DNA of 64,000 bases from contig NZ_JALHPR010000022.1 of assembly GCF_022842375.1 (NCBI RefSeq), positions 1 to 64,000 of the forward strand, given 5' to 3'. The notes under the pieces are model-generated. The model was given only the letters and a program-made list of their open reading frames with translations. It was not told the DNA's origin and made no database searches. The position numbers were made by a program, and so were the translations under genes. This DNA comes from Elioraea sp. GTDB lineage: Bacteria; Pseudomonadota; Alphaproteobacteria; Acetobacterales; Acetobacteraceae. Of this stretch, positions 41,821-50,257 are shown piece by piece (within the stretch, counting starts at the first letter, position 1; every line of letters begins with the position of its first letter).

Positions 41821-43207
41821 CGTACCAGCGCAGGCCACCAGGTGGCGGCGGGATGTCGGGGTTCGCGGCGATCATCCGTTCCCACACGCGCCGCGTCACG
41901 GCCTGCGCCTCGGCGAGCAGCGCTGGTTCGTCGATCGTCAGCACGCGGCGGTCGCGCATCACGAACGCGCCGTCCACCATCACCGAATGCACGATGCCGG
42001 GGTGGCCGTAATGCACCAGGTTCGCGATCGGGCGGATGAGCGGCCGCATCGCCGGCTGGTTGAGGTCGATCACCGTCAGGTCGGCCTTCATGCCCGGCGC
42101 CACCTGGCCGAGATACGCCTCCGCCCCGACGGAGCGCGCGGCATTGCGCGTGATCATGTCGAGCGTCTGCTCGGGCTGCGGGTCAACGCCGAGCTCCTTT
42201 GCGCGCCCACGTCCGCCACGGTGCAGGATCTGGCCGATCTTGAGGGCGTGGAACATGTCCTCCGTCATGTTGTCGGTGCCGAGCGAGATGGTGATGCCGG
42301 CATCGCGGATCAGCCCGATCAAGACGGGGTGAGGGCCGCGGCGGGATGAGTTGGCCGGGCAGTGCACCATCTGCGTGCCGCTCTCGGCGAGGATCGTGAT
42401 GTCCTCGGGCGTGCAGTAGGTCCAGTGCGCGCCGACGAGGTCGGGGCCGAGGAAGCCCTCGCGGTGCAGGTATTCCGCCGGCGTGCAGCCGCGCATCGCA
42501 CGCACGGCGTTGATCTCCTCCACGCTCTGCGCGAGGTGGATGGTGCGCGTCAGGCCGTGCTTCGCGGCGAGGTCACTCAGCGCGCGCAGTATCGCCGGGC
42601 TGCAATTGTCGGGTGCGTGCGCGGCGATCTGGCACTGCACGCGGCCGCCCTCGGAGCCGTGGAACGCCTCGATGCCGGCGATGGTGCGATCGAGGAACGT
42701 TCGGCCAAAGGCCTCGTCGACGGCATAGTCGCCGAAGCGGATGCGGCGCGTGTCGATGTCGGCGCAGTTCTCGGAAAGCCAGAGCCTGAGGCCAGTCGAG
42801 GCCATCTGCCGTGCGTAGGAGGGAACGTGGCGGAACGGATCGACCAGCGTCGTGGCACCCGAGCGGATCGCCTCGAGGCAGCCGAGGCGCGCCATCACCG
42901 CGCGCTCCTCCCCCTCCATCGTGTAGGAGATCGGCGACATGTAGCCGTAGACGGCGTTGCCGTCCCAGTCCTCCACCGTGCCGCGCAGCGAGGTGAGGAT
43001 GGTGTGGGTATGGGCGTTGATGAAGCCCGGGAACACGGCAAGGCCGCGGCCAGGCATGCGCTCATGCGTGGGGAAGTCACGCTCCAGCGCCGCCGTCTCG
43101 CCGACCGCGGCGATCCTGTCGCCGGTGACGGCGACGGCGCTGCGCTCGAGGATGCGGCGGCCGTCGTCGCAGGTCACGACGAGGGCATTGGTGATCAGGA
43201 GGTTCAT
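41813..43207 (-). CDS. Amidohydrolase of the AtzA/TrzN/MtaD type
   Basis: A 464-residue metal-dependent hydrolase. Zinc ligands are in NAHTHTILTSLRG (HxH near 65), HLAQSVEE (near 225), AHWTYCTPED (near 265) and SLGTDNM (Asp near 315), the pattern of deaminases that act on N-heterocycles and nucleoside derivatives. Final residues form the usual composite beta sandwich with the N-terminal segment. First gene of the operon with a PLP enzyme and a DoeB-like deacylase, which suggests opening or deamination of a nitrogenous compound before later steps. Confidence 0.85.
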   Translation of the reverse strand: MNLLITNALVVTCDDGRRILERSAVAVTGDRIAAVGETAALERDFPTHERMPGRGLAVFPGFINAHTHTILTSLRGTVEDWDGNAVYGYMSPISYTMEGEERAVMARLGCLEAIRSGATTLVDPFRHVPSYARQMASTGLRLWLSENCADIDTRRIRFGDYAVDEAFGRTFLDRTIAGIEAFHGSEGGRVQCQIAAHAPDNCSPAILRALSDLAAKHGLTRTIHLAQSVEEINAVRAMRGCTPAEYLHREGFLGPDLVGAHWTYCTPEDITILAESGTQMVHCPANSSRRGPHPVLIGLIRDAGITISLGTDNMTEDMFHALKIGQILHRGGRGRAKELGVDPQPEQTLDMITRNAARSVGAEAYLGQVAPGMKADLTVIDLNQPAMRPLIRPIANLVHYGHPGIVHSVMVDGAFVMRDRRVLTIDEPALLAEAQAVTRRVWERMIAANPDIPPPPGGLRWYDA

Positions 43208-43288
43208 CGCTGGTCCATCTGCTCGGTCGGGCCGGTGGCGGATTGATACGCCCCCGCGAGTGTCGCATCATCTGCGGGAAACTGGAAC

Positions 43289-44866
43289 ATGGGGGATCAG
43301 ATGGCCGGGACCGTCCGATGCGCCGCCGCACTTCTCCTGGCACTCGCGACACCTGCCGCCGCGGCGGAGGTTACGATCGCGGTGGGCGGGGCCTTCACCT
43401 CGCTCGATCCGCACTTCCACAACCTCACGCCCAACAGCGCGCTGACGCAGCACGTGTTCGACAGGCTGCTGCATCCTGACCACAACCTCCGCCCGACGGC
43501 GGCGCTTGCCGAGAGCTGGGCGCCGATCGACGCGACGACGTGGGAGTTCAGGCTCCGCCCCGACGCCCGCTTCCATGACGGCACGCCGTTCACGGCCGAC
43601 GACGTCGCCTTCACCTTCGTCCGCGTGCCCGCGGTGCCGAACAGCCCCTCGAGCTACGCGCAATACACCCGCCCGGTGCAGGAGGTGATCGTCGTCGATC
43701 CGCGCACGGTGCGGCTGCGCACGGCAGCGCCCTCGCCGCTCATCCCCGCGCTGATGCAGGCCCTGCCGATGGTTGGCCGCAGGCATGGCGAAGGCGCGAC
43801 GACGGCCGACTACAACAGCGGCCGCGCGGCCATCGGCACCGGGCCGTACCGGCTCGTCTCCTTCACGCCGGGCGATCGCGCGGTGTTCGAGCGCAACGAT
43901 GCCTGGTGGGGGCCGGCGCAGCCCTGGTCGAAGGTGACGGTGCGGCTGATCGCCAACGACAGCGCGCGACTGGCCGCGCTGCAGGCCGGCGACGTGCAGC
44001 TGATCGACCAGGTGCCGACGCGCGATGTCGCGACCGTGTCGCGCGACCAGCGCCTCGCGGTGTTCGCCGCACCGGGGGTGCGCAACATCTACCTCGCGCT
44101 CGATCACCGGCGCGACGATACGCCCTTCGTCACGGCGATCGATGGATCGCGCGTGGCGGCGAGCCCGCTGAAGGACGTGCGCGTCCGCCGTGCGCTGTCG
44201 CTTGCGATCAACCGGGCGGGCATCGTCTCGCAGGTCATGGATGGGCAGGCGGCGCCGTCGGGCCAGTTCCTGCCCGAGGGCGTGATCGGCCACGAGCCTG
44301 CGCTGAAGCCTGACGCCCATGACCCCGAGGCAGCGCGCCGGCTGCTGGCCGAGGCGGGTTTCCCGAACGGCTTCGCGCTCACGCTGCACGGGCCGAACGA
44401 CCGCTACGTGAACGATGCGCAGATCATCCAGGCGATCGCGCAGATGTGGGCGCGCATCGGCGTTCGCACGCGCGTCGAGGCGATGCCGTCGGCCGTGTTC
44501 TTCGGCCGCAGCGCGCGGGACGAATTCTCGATCCAGCTGCTCGGCTGGGGCACGGGAACGGGAGAGCCGGACAGCCCCATGGGAGCGCTCATCGCCTCGC
44601 CCGACCGTGCGCGCGGGCGCGGCGGCACGAACCGATCGCTCTATGCCAACCCCGTGTTCGACGCGGTGCTCGACCGTGCGCTCGCCACGCTCGAGCTGCC
44701 GGCGCGCGAGGGGCTCTACCGCGAAGCCACGCGCGTCGCGATGACCGATCTCGCGATCATTCCGCTTCACCACCAGGTGAATATCTGGGCCGCCCGCCGC
44801 GGCCTTGCCTACACCCCGCGCAACGATGAGCGCACCCTCGCGATGGACCTGAAGGCAGCCCCATGA
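43289..44866 (+). CDS. Family 5 ABC substrate-binding protein (peptide type)
   Basis: A 525-residue periplasmic binding protein of the DppA/OppA family. Signal sequence CAAALLLALATPAAAAE (cleavage near 26), then the family opening TSLDPHFHNLTPNSALTQHV, ARFHDGTPFTADDVAFTF and DVRVRRALSLAINR. GGGAAAC precedes ATG 43289; ATG 43301 is an equally good start. It has no permease or ATPase genes of its own but overlaps an amidohydrolase gene by 4 bp, so its ligand is probably that enzyme's substrate. Confidence 0.9.
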   Translation: MGDQMAGTVRCAAALLLALATPAAAAEVTIAVGGAFTSLDPHFHNLTPNSALTQHVFDRLLHPDHNLRPTAALAESWAPIDATTWEFRLRPDARFHDGTPFTADDVAFTFVRVPAVPNSPSSYAQYTRPVQEVIVVDPRTVRLRTAAPSPLIPALMQALPMVGRRHGEGATTADYNSGRAAIGTGPYRLVSFTPGDRAVFERNDAWWGPAQPWSKVTVRLIANDSARLAALQAGDVQLIDQVPTRDVATVSRDQRLAVFAAPGVRNIYLALDHRRDDTPFVTAIDGSRVAASPLKDVRVRRALSLAINRAGIVSQVMDGQAAPSGQFLPEGVIGHEPALKPDAHDPEAARRLLAEAGFPNGFALTLHGPNDRYVNDAQIIQAIAQMWARIGVRTRVEAMPSAVFFGRSARDEFSIQLLGWGTGTGEPDSPMGALIASPDRARGRGGTNRSLYANPVFDAVLDRALATLELPAREGLYREATRVAMTDLAIIPLHHQVNIWAARRGLAYTPRNDERTLAMDLKAAP

Positions 44867-46314
44867 CCGACATGACGACAACGCTTCTCCGCGGCGCCTC
44901 CTGGGCCGTCGTGTGGGACGGTTCCGCAAAGCGCCATGTGTATGCGCGCGATGTCGACGTGCTGCTCTCGGGCGGCCGCGTCGCCGCGATAGCGCCGGCG
45001 AGCGAGGCGCCGCCACCGCACGGCGCGAGGGCGATCGATGCACGCCAGATGCTGGTCATGCCCGGCCTCGTGAACGTGCACACGCACCCGACGTCGGAGC
45101 CGTCGTATCGCGGCATCCGCGAGGATCACGGCGTTCCCGAACAGCAGATGAGCGGCCTGTTCGAGCGCAGCCAGGCCTTCCGGCTTGACCGCGAGGGCAA
45201 CGAGGCGGCGATGCGCCTTGCCTATGCCGAGCTCATGGGCGCCGGCGTCACGGCGGTGGTCGATCTCTCCTCCCCCTTCGAGGGGTGGATGGACGTGATG
45301 CGCCAATCCGGCCTGCGCGTTTGGGTGGGGCCCGGCTTTGCCTCCGCCCGCTGGGGCATGAGCGCGCCGCAATCGGTCGAGTGGCGGTGGGACGAGGCGC
45401 GCGGCCGCGCCGGGTTCCAGCGCGCCCAGGCCGTGATGGACGAGGCGGAGAGCGACGCGTCGGGCCTGCTGCGCGGCATCGTCTACCCCGCGCAGATCGA
45501 TACGGTGGAGGAAGGCCTGCTGCGCGATGCGGCCGCACTCGCGGCCGAGAAGGGGCGGCCCTTCACGACGCATATCGCCCAGGCGGTGGTGGAGGTGCGC
45601 GAGATGGTGCGGCGCCACGGCACGACGCCCATCCAGTGGGCCGCCTCGCTCGGCCTGCTCAGCCCGCGCGCCATCCTCGGCCATGCCATCTTCATCGACG
45701 AGCATCCATCCATCGGCTGGCACACGGCGCGTGACCTCGGGCTGATGGCGGAGCATGGCGTCGCCGTGGCGCATTGCCCGTCGCCCTTCGCGCGCTATGG
45801 CGAGCACCTGAAGAATTTCGGCCGTTATCGTTCCCGTGGCGTGCGCATGGCAATGGGAACCGATGTGGCGCCCCACAACATCATCGAGGAGATGCGGCTT
45901 GCCATCCTGCTCGCGCGCAACGCAGGCCGTGACCTGCATGCGGCGGATACGGCGATGGTGTTCCATGCAGCGACCGTCGGCGGCGCTGATGCGCTGGGCC
46001 GGTCCGATCTCGGGCGGCTCCAGGTCGGGGCGGCGGCGGATGTCACGCTCGTCGATCTCGCGCATCCGCAGATGGCGCCACCGCGCGACCCGCTGCGCAG
46101 CCTCGTGTTCCACGCGGCCGACCGCGCGGTGCGGCACGTCTTTGTGGCAGGGAAGCAGGTGCTGGCCGACGGAAAGCCGACCATGCTCGATGTCTCGGAG
46201 GCCGCCGGCATCCTGGCGCAGAGTCAGGCGAAGATGCTGCGCGACAGCGGCCTCAACGACTATGCCGGGCGGGGCGGCGACCAGATCGCGCCGCTCAGCC
46301 TGCCGCTGTCGTGA
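44863..46314 (+). CDS. Amidohydrolase family protein
   Basis: A 483-residue metal-dependent deaminase or hydrolase of the same superfamily as the 41813 gene but only distantly similar to it. Ligands: NVHTHPTSEP (HxH near 74), HIAQAVVE (near 237), ILGHAIFIDEHPS (near 270) and MGTDVAPHN (Asp near 328). Cotranscribed with the binding protein before it. Substrate unknown; a cyclic or N-substituted compound imported by the binding protein is a reasonable guess. Confidence 0.85.
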   Translation: MTDMTTTLLRGASWAVVWDGSAKRHVYARDVDVLLSGGRVAAIAPASEAPPPHGARAIDARQMLVMPGLVNVHTHPTSEPSYRGIREDHGVPEQQMSGLFERSQAFRLDREGNEAAMRLAYAELMGAGVTAVVDLSSPFEGWMDVMRQSGLRVWVGPGFASARWGMSAPQSVEWRWDEARGRAGFQRAQAVMDEAESDASGLLRGIVYPAQIDTVEEGLLRDAAALAAEKGRPFTTHIAQAVVEVREMVRRHGTTPIQWAASLGLLSPRAILGHAIFIDEHPSIGWHTARDLGLMAEHGVAVAHCPSPFARYGEHLKNFGRYRSRGVRMAMGTDVAPHNIIEEMRLAILLARNAGRDLHAADTAMVFHAATVGGADALGRSDLGRLQVGAAADVTLVDLAHPQMAPPRDPLRSLVFHAADRAVRHVFVAGKQVLADGKPTMLDVSEAAGILAQSQAKMLRDSGLNDYAGRGGDQIAPLSLPLS

Positions 46315-46361
46315 TCCCTATCCTGCTTCAAGCGCGCGAACTGCGCGCCGCTGCTGGTGCG

Positions 46362-46408
46362 GCGAGCCAAGCGGCCGGAGGCCGCGCCCGGCGCCTGAGG
46401 GCCTACGC
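46362..46408. repeat. Dispersed hairpin repeat, copy B
   Basis: Matches copy A at 18174: GCGAGCCAAG, then hairpin GCGGCC-GGA-GGCCGC (46371-46385), then GCCCGGCGCCTGAGGGCCTACG. The stem sequence differs from copy A yet pairs perfectly. The element lies between two convergent genes and its CCTACG end supplies the TAG stop and last alanine codon of the M20 gene on the minus strand. Confidence 0.75.
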
Positions 46409-47572
46409 GAGCTTCCTCCCCGACGCCGCGCTCGTGATGAGGTGGGCGAGAACGGCGGAGCGGGGGATGATGGAGGACACCTCCACCGTCTCGCGCCGGC
46501 TGCACGTGTCATGCGCGACGGCGCCGAGGCCATCGAGCGTCGGCACGCCAAGCCCTGCGGCAAAGGAACCGTCAGAGCCGCCGCGCGCGACCACCTCGTG
46601 GATCGGCTGGCCCATCGCCTTGCATGCCTCCTCGGCCCAGGCATAGAGCGTGCGCGTGCCCGGCGTCGTCGGGAAGGGCGGGCGGCCGAACCCGCCGGTG
46701 ATGGCGATGCTCACGCGGGGATCGGCCGGCTTTCGTTCCGCGATCACACGCGCCGCGGCGAGCAGCCCGTCCGCCCCCGCCTTGTCTGGTGCGCGCAGGT
46801 CGAGGTGGATCTCCGCCTCGCCCGGAAACACCTGGCGCGCAGCGCCGCCGCGAAAGATGCCGACGGTCGCGGCGAGCCCGCGCGATGCATCCGTCAACGC
46901 CTCGAACTCGGCGACGAGGGGTGCGAGCGCGGAGACCGCCGAGGCCCCCAGCTCGCGATAGCTGCCGCAATGCGCCGTGACACCCGTTGCCGTGACGTAG
47001 AGCGCGCCGACGGCGCCGCGGCCGATCACCACGCCGCCATTCGGCCGGCACGGCTCAAGCGTGAGGCAGAGATCGGCATCGCGTGCGTGGCCCTCGATCC
47101 AGCCGCGGCTCTGCGGGCTGCCGATCTCCTCGTCCGGCACCACCAGCACGGTGATGGCGCCGAGCCCCTTCAGACCGGTGCCGAGCAGGTGGCGCAGCGT
47201 GAATAGCGCCATCACCACGTTCGTCTTCATGTCGCCCACGCCTGGGCCGGTGATACGGTCACCGTCGCGCGAGAACGGCCATTGCGCGACGGTTCCCGCC
47301 GGCCACACCGTGTCTGCATGGCCGAGGACGAGCAGGCGCGGGCCGTTGCCGAGGGTGAGCGTCGCCGTCATCTGGTCGCCGCGGCCGGGCAGGGGCTTGC
47401 GATCGACGGTGAAGCCCATCTCGGCGAGCATGCCGGCCCAGACATCAATCACGGCGTTCACGCCCGCGGCGTCATAGGTGCCGCTGTCGATCGAGACGAC
47501 GCGCTCGGTCATCGCAAGGATGTGGGGCAGCAGCGGTGCGAGTGCTGCTTCGTGCACTTTCGGATCGATCAT
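46403..47572 (-). CDS. M20 family peptidase (carboxypeptidase G2/ArgE type)
   Basis: A 389-residue zinc amidopeptidase. Metal-site motifs: LVLGHADTVWPAG (His and Asp near 92-94), GPGVGDMKTNVVMAL (Asp near 123), VVPDEEIGS (Glu pair near 155) and the late AVAHDTCS region. The GRGAVGALYVTATG block begins the dimerisation domain. It removes glutamate or other amino acids from acyl or folyl conjugates. It diverges from the M28 gene; its stop codon lies in a dispersed repeat element. Confidence 0.88.
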   Translation of the reverse strand: MIDPKVHEAALAPLLPHILAMTERVVSIDSGTYDAAGVNAVIDVWAGMLAEMGFTVDRKPLPGRGDQMTATLTLGNGPRLLVLGHADTVWPAGTVAQWPFSRDGDRITGPGVGDMKTNVVMALFTLRHLLGTGLKGLGAITVLVVPDEEIGSPQSRGWIEGHARDADLCLTLEPCRPNGGVVIGRGAVGALYVTATGVTAHCGSYRELGASAVSALAPLVAEFEALTDASRGLAATVGIFRGGAARQVFPGEAEIHLDLRAPDKAGADGLLAAARVIAERKPADPRVSIAITGGFGRPPFPTTPGTRTLYAWAEEACKAMGQPIHEVVARGGSDGSFAAGLGVPTLDGLGAVAHDTCSRRETVEVSSIIPRSAVLAHLITSAASGRKLA

Positions 47573-47636
47573 CGGTGTCTCCCGTGTGAGCGCGAGCGGT
47601 GGCATGCTGGTGGCGGTGACGCAAAGGAGCTTCGGC

Positions 47637-48938
47637 ATGACGAACGAGGTATTGGCTGACGAAGTCCTGGCGCGCGTGCTCGGCCGCATCTGGGCCGAAC
47701 GGCGCATCGTCGATGACTTCGCGGCACTGTGCGACTGCGGCGGCCGCTTTGCCGGAACCGAAAGCGAGGCGAAGGCACAAGCCTTCCTCGCAACAGCGCT
47801 GGCAGAGATCGCGCCGGTACGCCGCGAGACCGTCCCCTATCGCGGGTGGTCGCGCGGGCCCGCGCGCGTCGTGCTCGCCGATGGGGCGGCGCTTGACGCC
47901 GCCGCGCTGGTGCGCTCGCCGGCGACGGGCGAGGCTGGGCTTTCTGCCCCCCTGGTCGATTGCGGGCGTGGCCTGCCGGAGGATATCGCGCGGGAGGGGG
48001 AGCGGGTGCGAGGCGCCATCGTCCTCGTCCGCCACGAGTTCATGATCGGGCGCGACCACGTGCACCGGCGGAAGAAGTACGATGCCGCGCGCGCCGCCGG
48101 TGCCGCCGGCTTCCTGATCGCCAACCACGTTCCCGCCGCAGGCCCCGTCACGGGCTCCTCCGGCGATGGCGGGCCTGGGCACATCCCCTGCGCCGGCATC
48201 AGCCACGAGGCCGGCGCGCGCCTGGCGGAGCGTGATGGGCAGGTGGTGACGCTGCACGTGGCCGGAACGTTCCGTGAGACGGCCGCCCAGAACCTGTTTG
48301 GAACCATTCCGGGGCGTGGCGCGGGGCTGATCGTCCTCTCCGCGCATCTCGATGGGCATGACCTGGCCGAGAGCGCGATCGACAACGCCTCCGGCCTTGC
48401 CTGCGCGCTTGCGGCCGCGCGCGCGGTGGCGGATGTCGTTCCTGGGCTCGCGCACGGGCTCGAGGTCGCGTTCTTCACGATCGAGGAATGGGCGCTCGCA
48501 GGCTCCGCTGCGCATCTCGCTGCGATGGGGGAGGGGGAGCGCGCGCGGCGGAAGCTCAACGTCAATCTCGACAGCGTGGCGGGTGACGATGCGTTGACCG
48601 CGCTCACCTCCGGCGTGCCGGGCATGGCCGGGTTCCTGCGCGGCGCCCTCGCGCCCGCTGGCCTCTCGCTCGGCATCGCGCCGCGCTTCATGGGCAACTC
48701 CGACCACGCGAACTACCTCCGCGCCGGCATTCCCGCGTTCCGCCTCTGTGCGGGGTTCGAGCGGCCGCACACGCCGCTCTCCCTCCTGCTCACCCGCGCC
48801 GACACGCGCGACAAGGTGACCCCGCACCAGCTCAAGACCGCGGCCGCCGTCACCGCAACGATCCTGCTCGCGGCGTGCGGGGGCGAAGGTCTCCCGCCCC
48901 CGCTCGAGGTCGCGACGGCAGCGCGGCTGACGGCGTGA
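47637..48938 (+). CDS. M28 family metallopeptidase with PA-like insert
   Basis: A 433-residue aminopeptidase-type enzyme. The zinc site is in LSAHLDGHDLAESAIDNASG (about 239-258; His and bridging Asp), the Glu pair in FFTIEEWALAGS (about 281) and the last His in NSDHANYLRAG (about 360). Residues about 80-220 include a PA-domain-like section (GAAGFLIANHV). No signal peptide is evident with the ATG at 47637, which has AAGGAGC upstream, so it may act in the cytoplasm on imported peptides. Confidence 0.85.
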   Translation: MTNEVLADEVLARVLGRIWAERRIVDDFAALCDCGGRFAGTESEAKAQAFLATALAEIAPVRRETVPYRGWSRGPARVVLADGAALDAAALVRSPATGEAGLSAPLVDCGRGLPEDIAREGERVRGAIVLVRHEFMIGRDHVHRRKKYDAARAAGAAGFLIANHVPAAGPVTGSSGDGGPGHIPCAGISHEAGARLAERDGQVVTLHVAGTFRETAAQNLFGTIPGRGAGLIVLSAHLDGHDLAESAIDNASGLACALAAARAVADVVPGLAHGLEVAFFTIEEWALAGSAAHLAAMGEGERARRKLNVNLDSVAGDDALTALTSGVPGMAGFLRGALAPAGLSLGIAPRFMGNSDHANYLRAGIPAFRLCAGFERPHTPLSLLLTRADTRDKVTPHQLKTAAAVTATILLAACGGEGLPPPLEVATAARLTA

Positions 48939-48952
48939 GGCCACGCGTCAGC
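48926..48952. terminator. Hairpin between convergent M28 and RidA-like genes
   Basis: Arms 48926-48937 and 48942-48952 pair over 11 bp with one bulged G and a four-base loop, and the two genes' stop codons lie inside the arms. There is no U-tract, so Rho-independent termination is uncertain; a bidirectional 3'-end structure is the likely role. Confidence 0.45.
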
Positions 48953-49364
48953 CCTCGCCCTCCGGGATCACCGCGGTGATGTCGATCTCGACCAGCATCT
49001 CGGGGATGGCCAGGCCGGCGATGATCAGCCCCGTCATCACCGGAAACACGCCCTTCAGGTGCCGCCCGATCACGGGATAGACGAGGCCCCGATGCGCGCG
49101 GTCGAGGATGTAGATGTGCAGCTGGCAGATGTGCGAGAGCTGCGATCCTGCCTCCTCGAGCAGCACCTTCACGTTCCGCATCGCCTGTTCCGTCTGCGCC
49201 GCAGGGTCGCCGACGCCAACGAATTTGTTGTCGAGGTCGAACCCCGTCTGGCCGCGCAGGAAGACATGCCGGCCGGCGCGCACGACCATGCACACGTCAT
49301 TGTCGAGCGCCTGTGGCCCGTAGACATCGCGCGTGTTGAACTTGCGCAAGCGCTCGTGTGCCAT
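48948..49364 (-). CDS. RidA/YjgF family protein
   Basis: A 138-residue protein of the RidA superfamily, which hydrolyses reactive enamines and imines released by PLP enzymes or forms related trimers. RGQTGFDLDNKFVGVGD and AQTEQAMRNVKVLLEEAGS match the family, but the C-terminal signature is altered: the usual substrate-binding Arg-Val/Ala region reads VEIDITAVIP, as in non-RidA subgroups. Two ATGs are adjacent; the second, after GGGAGAGG, is chosen. Confidence 0.82.
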   Translation of the reverse strand: MAHERLRKFNTRDVYGPQALDNDVCMVVRAGRHVFLRGQTGFDLDNKFVGVGDPAAQTEQAMRNVKVLLEEAGSQLSHICQLHIYILDRAHRGLVYPVIGRHLKGVFPVMTGLIIAGLAIPEMLVEIDITAVIPEGEG

Positions 49365-49561
49365 CATCACCTCTCCCGCTGGTGTTTGTTCCGGACATGA
49401 TCGCAGCACCGAAGGCGAGAGCGCACAAGAGCCAGTGGTGGATGGGCCTCTCTCGCGCTGGGGGTGGACATTCGGCGCGGCTCCGCATTCAATGCGCGCG
49501 GGAGACCGAGCGCCGGCGATACGGCGCCGTAACGCCGGTTGCAAGCAGGGTTGTGGGGGCC

Positions 49562-50221
49562 ATGACGTTCTCGCTTATCGGGCGGTGCGCGCGCACCGGC
49601 CAGTTCGGCGCCGCGGTGTCGACCTCGAATATCGCCGTGGGCTCGCGCGTGCCGTTCTGCGCGCCCGGCTACGGCGCGGTGTTGACGCAGCACCGCACCG
49701 ATCCGCGCCTCGGCCCGCTCGGGCTCGCGCTGCTCCGCTCCGGCTGTACGGCGGAGGAGACGCTCGCAGCCCTCGTCGCCTCGACGCCCGATCATGACTG
49801 GCGACAGCTCGCCGCGATCGATGCCGCAGGGCGCACGGCGCATGTCCATGGTGCACGCGTGAAGCCCGCGCTCGGCGCAGGACACGCGAAGGACTGCGTG
49901 GCCATCGGCAACATCCTCGCCAATGATGGCGTGCCGACGGCGATGGCCGAGGCCTTCGCGGCCGATCCTGCCGCGCATCTCGCCGAACGTCTGCTGCGCG
50001 GCCTCGAGGCCGGGCTGGCGGCGGGCGGCGAGCATGGGCCCGTGTTCTCGGCGAGCCTTCTTGTTGTGGACAAGGAGGTGTTCCCGCTCGTCGATCTCCG
50101 CATCGACAGCGGCGCCGACCCGATCGCCCGGCTGCGCGCGCTCTGGGAGGAGTATATCCCCTGGATGGATGAGTTCGTCATCCGCGCGGTAACGCCGAAC
50201 GCTGCCAAAGGATCATCGTGA
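49562..50221 (+). CDS. DUF1028 family protein
   Basis: A 219-residue protein of the DUF1028 family, which has an Ntn-hydrolase-like fold and often neighbours RidA-like and amidase genes. MTFSLIGRCARTGQFGAAVS at the N-terminus, GYGAVLTQHRTDPRLGPLGL and the NILANDGVPTAM block are diagnostic. The start is placed at ATG 49562 because this puts Thr-Phe-Ser next to the N-terminus as in relatives. Divergent from the RidA-like gene; a Dpp-type operon follows 36 bp later and may be cotranscribed. Confidence 0.85.
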   Translation: MTFSLIGRCARTGQFGAAVSTSNIAVGSRVPFCAPGYGAVLTQHRTDPRLGPLGLALLRSGCTAEETLAALVASTPDHDWRQLAAIDAAGRTAHVHGARVKPALGAGHAKDCVAIGNILANDGVPTAMAEAFAADPAAHLAERLLRGLEAGLAAGGEHGPVFSASLLVVDKEVFPLVDLRIDSGADPIARLRALWEEYIPWMDEFVIRAVTPNAAKGSS

Positions 50222-50257
50222 CGCGGAGGGGTTCCGCGCAACGAACAGGAGGCTTCG

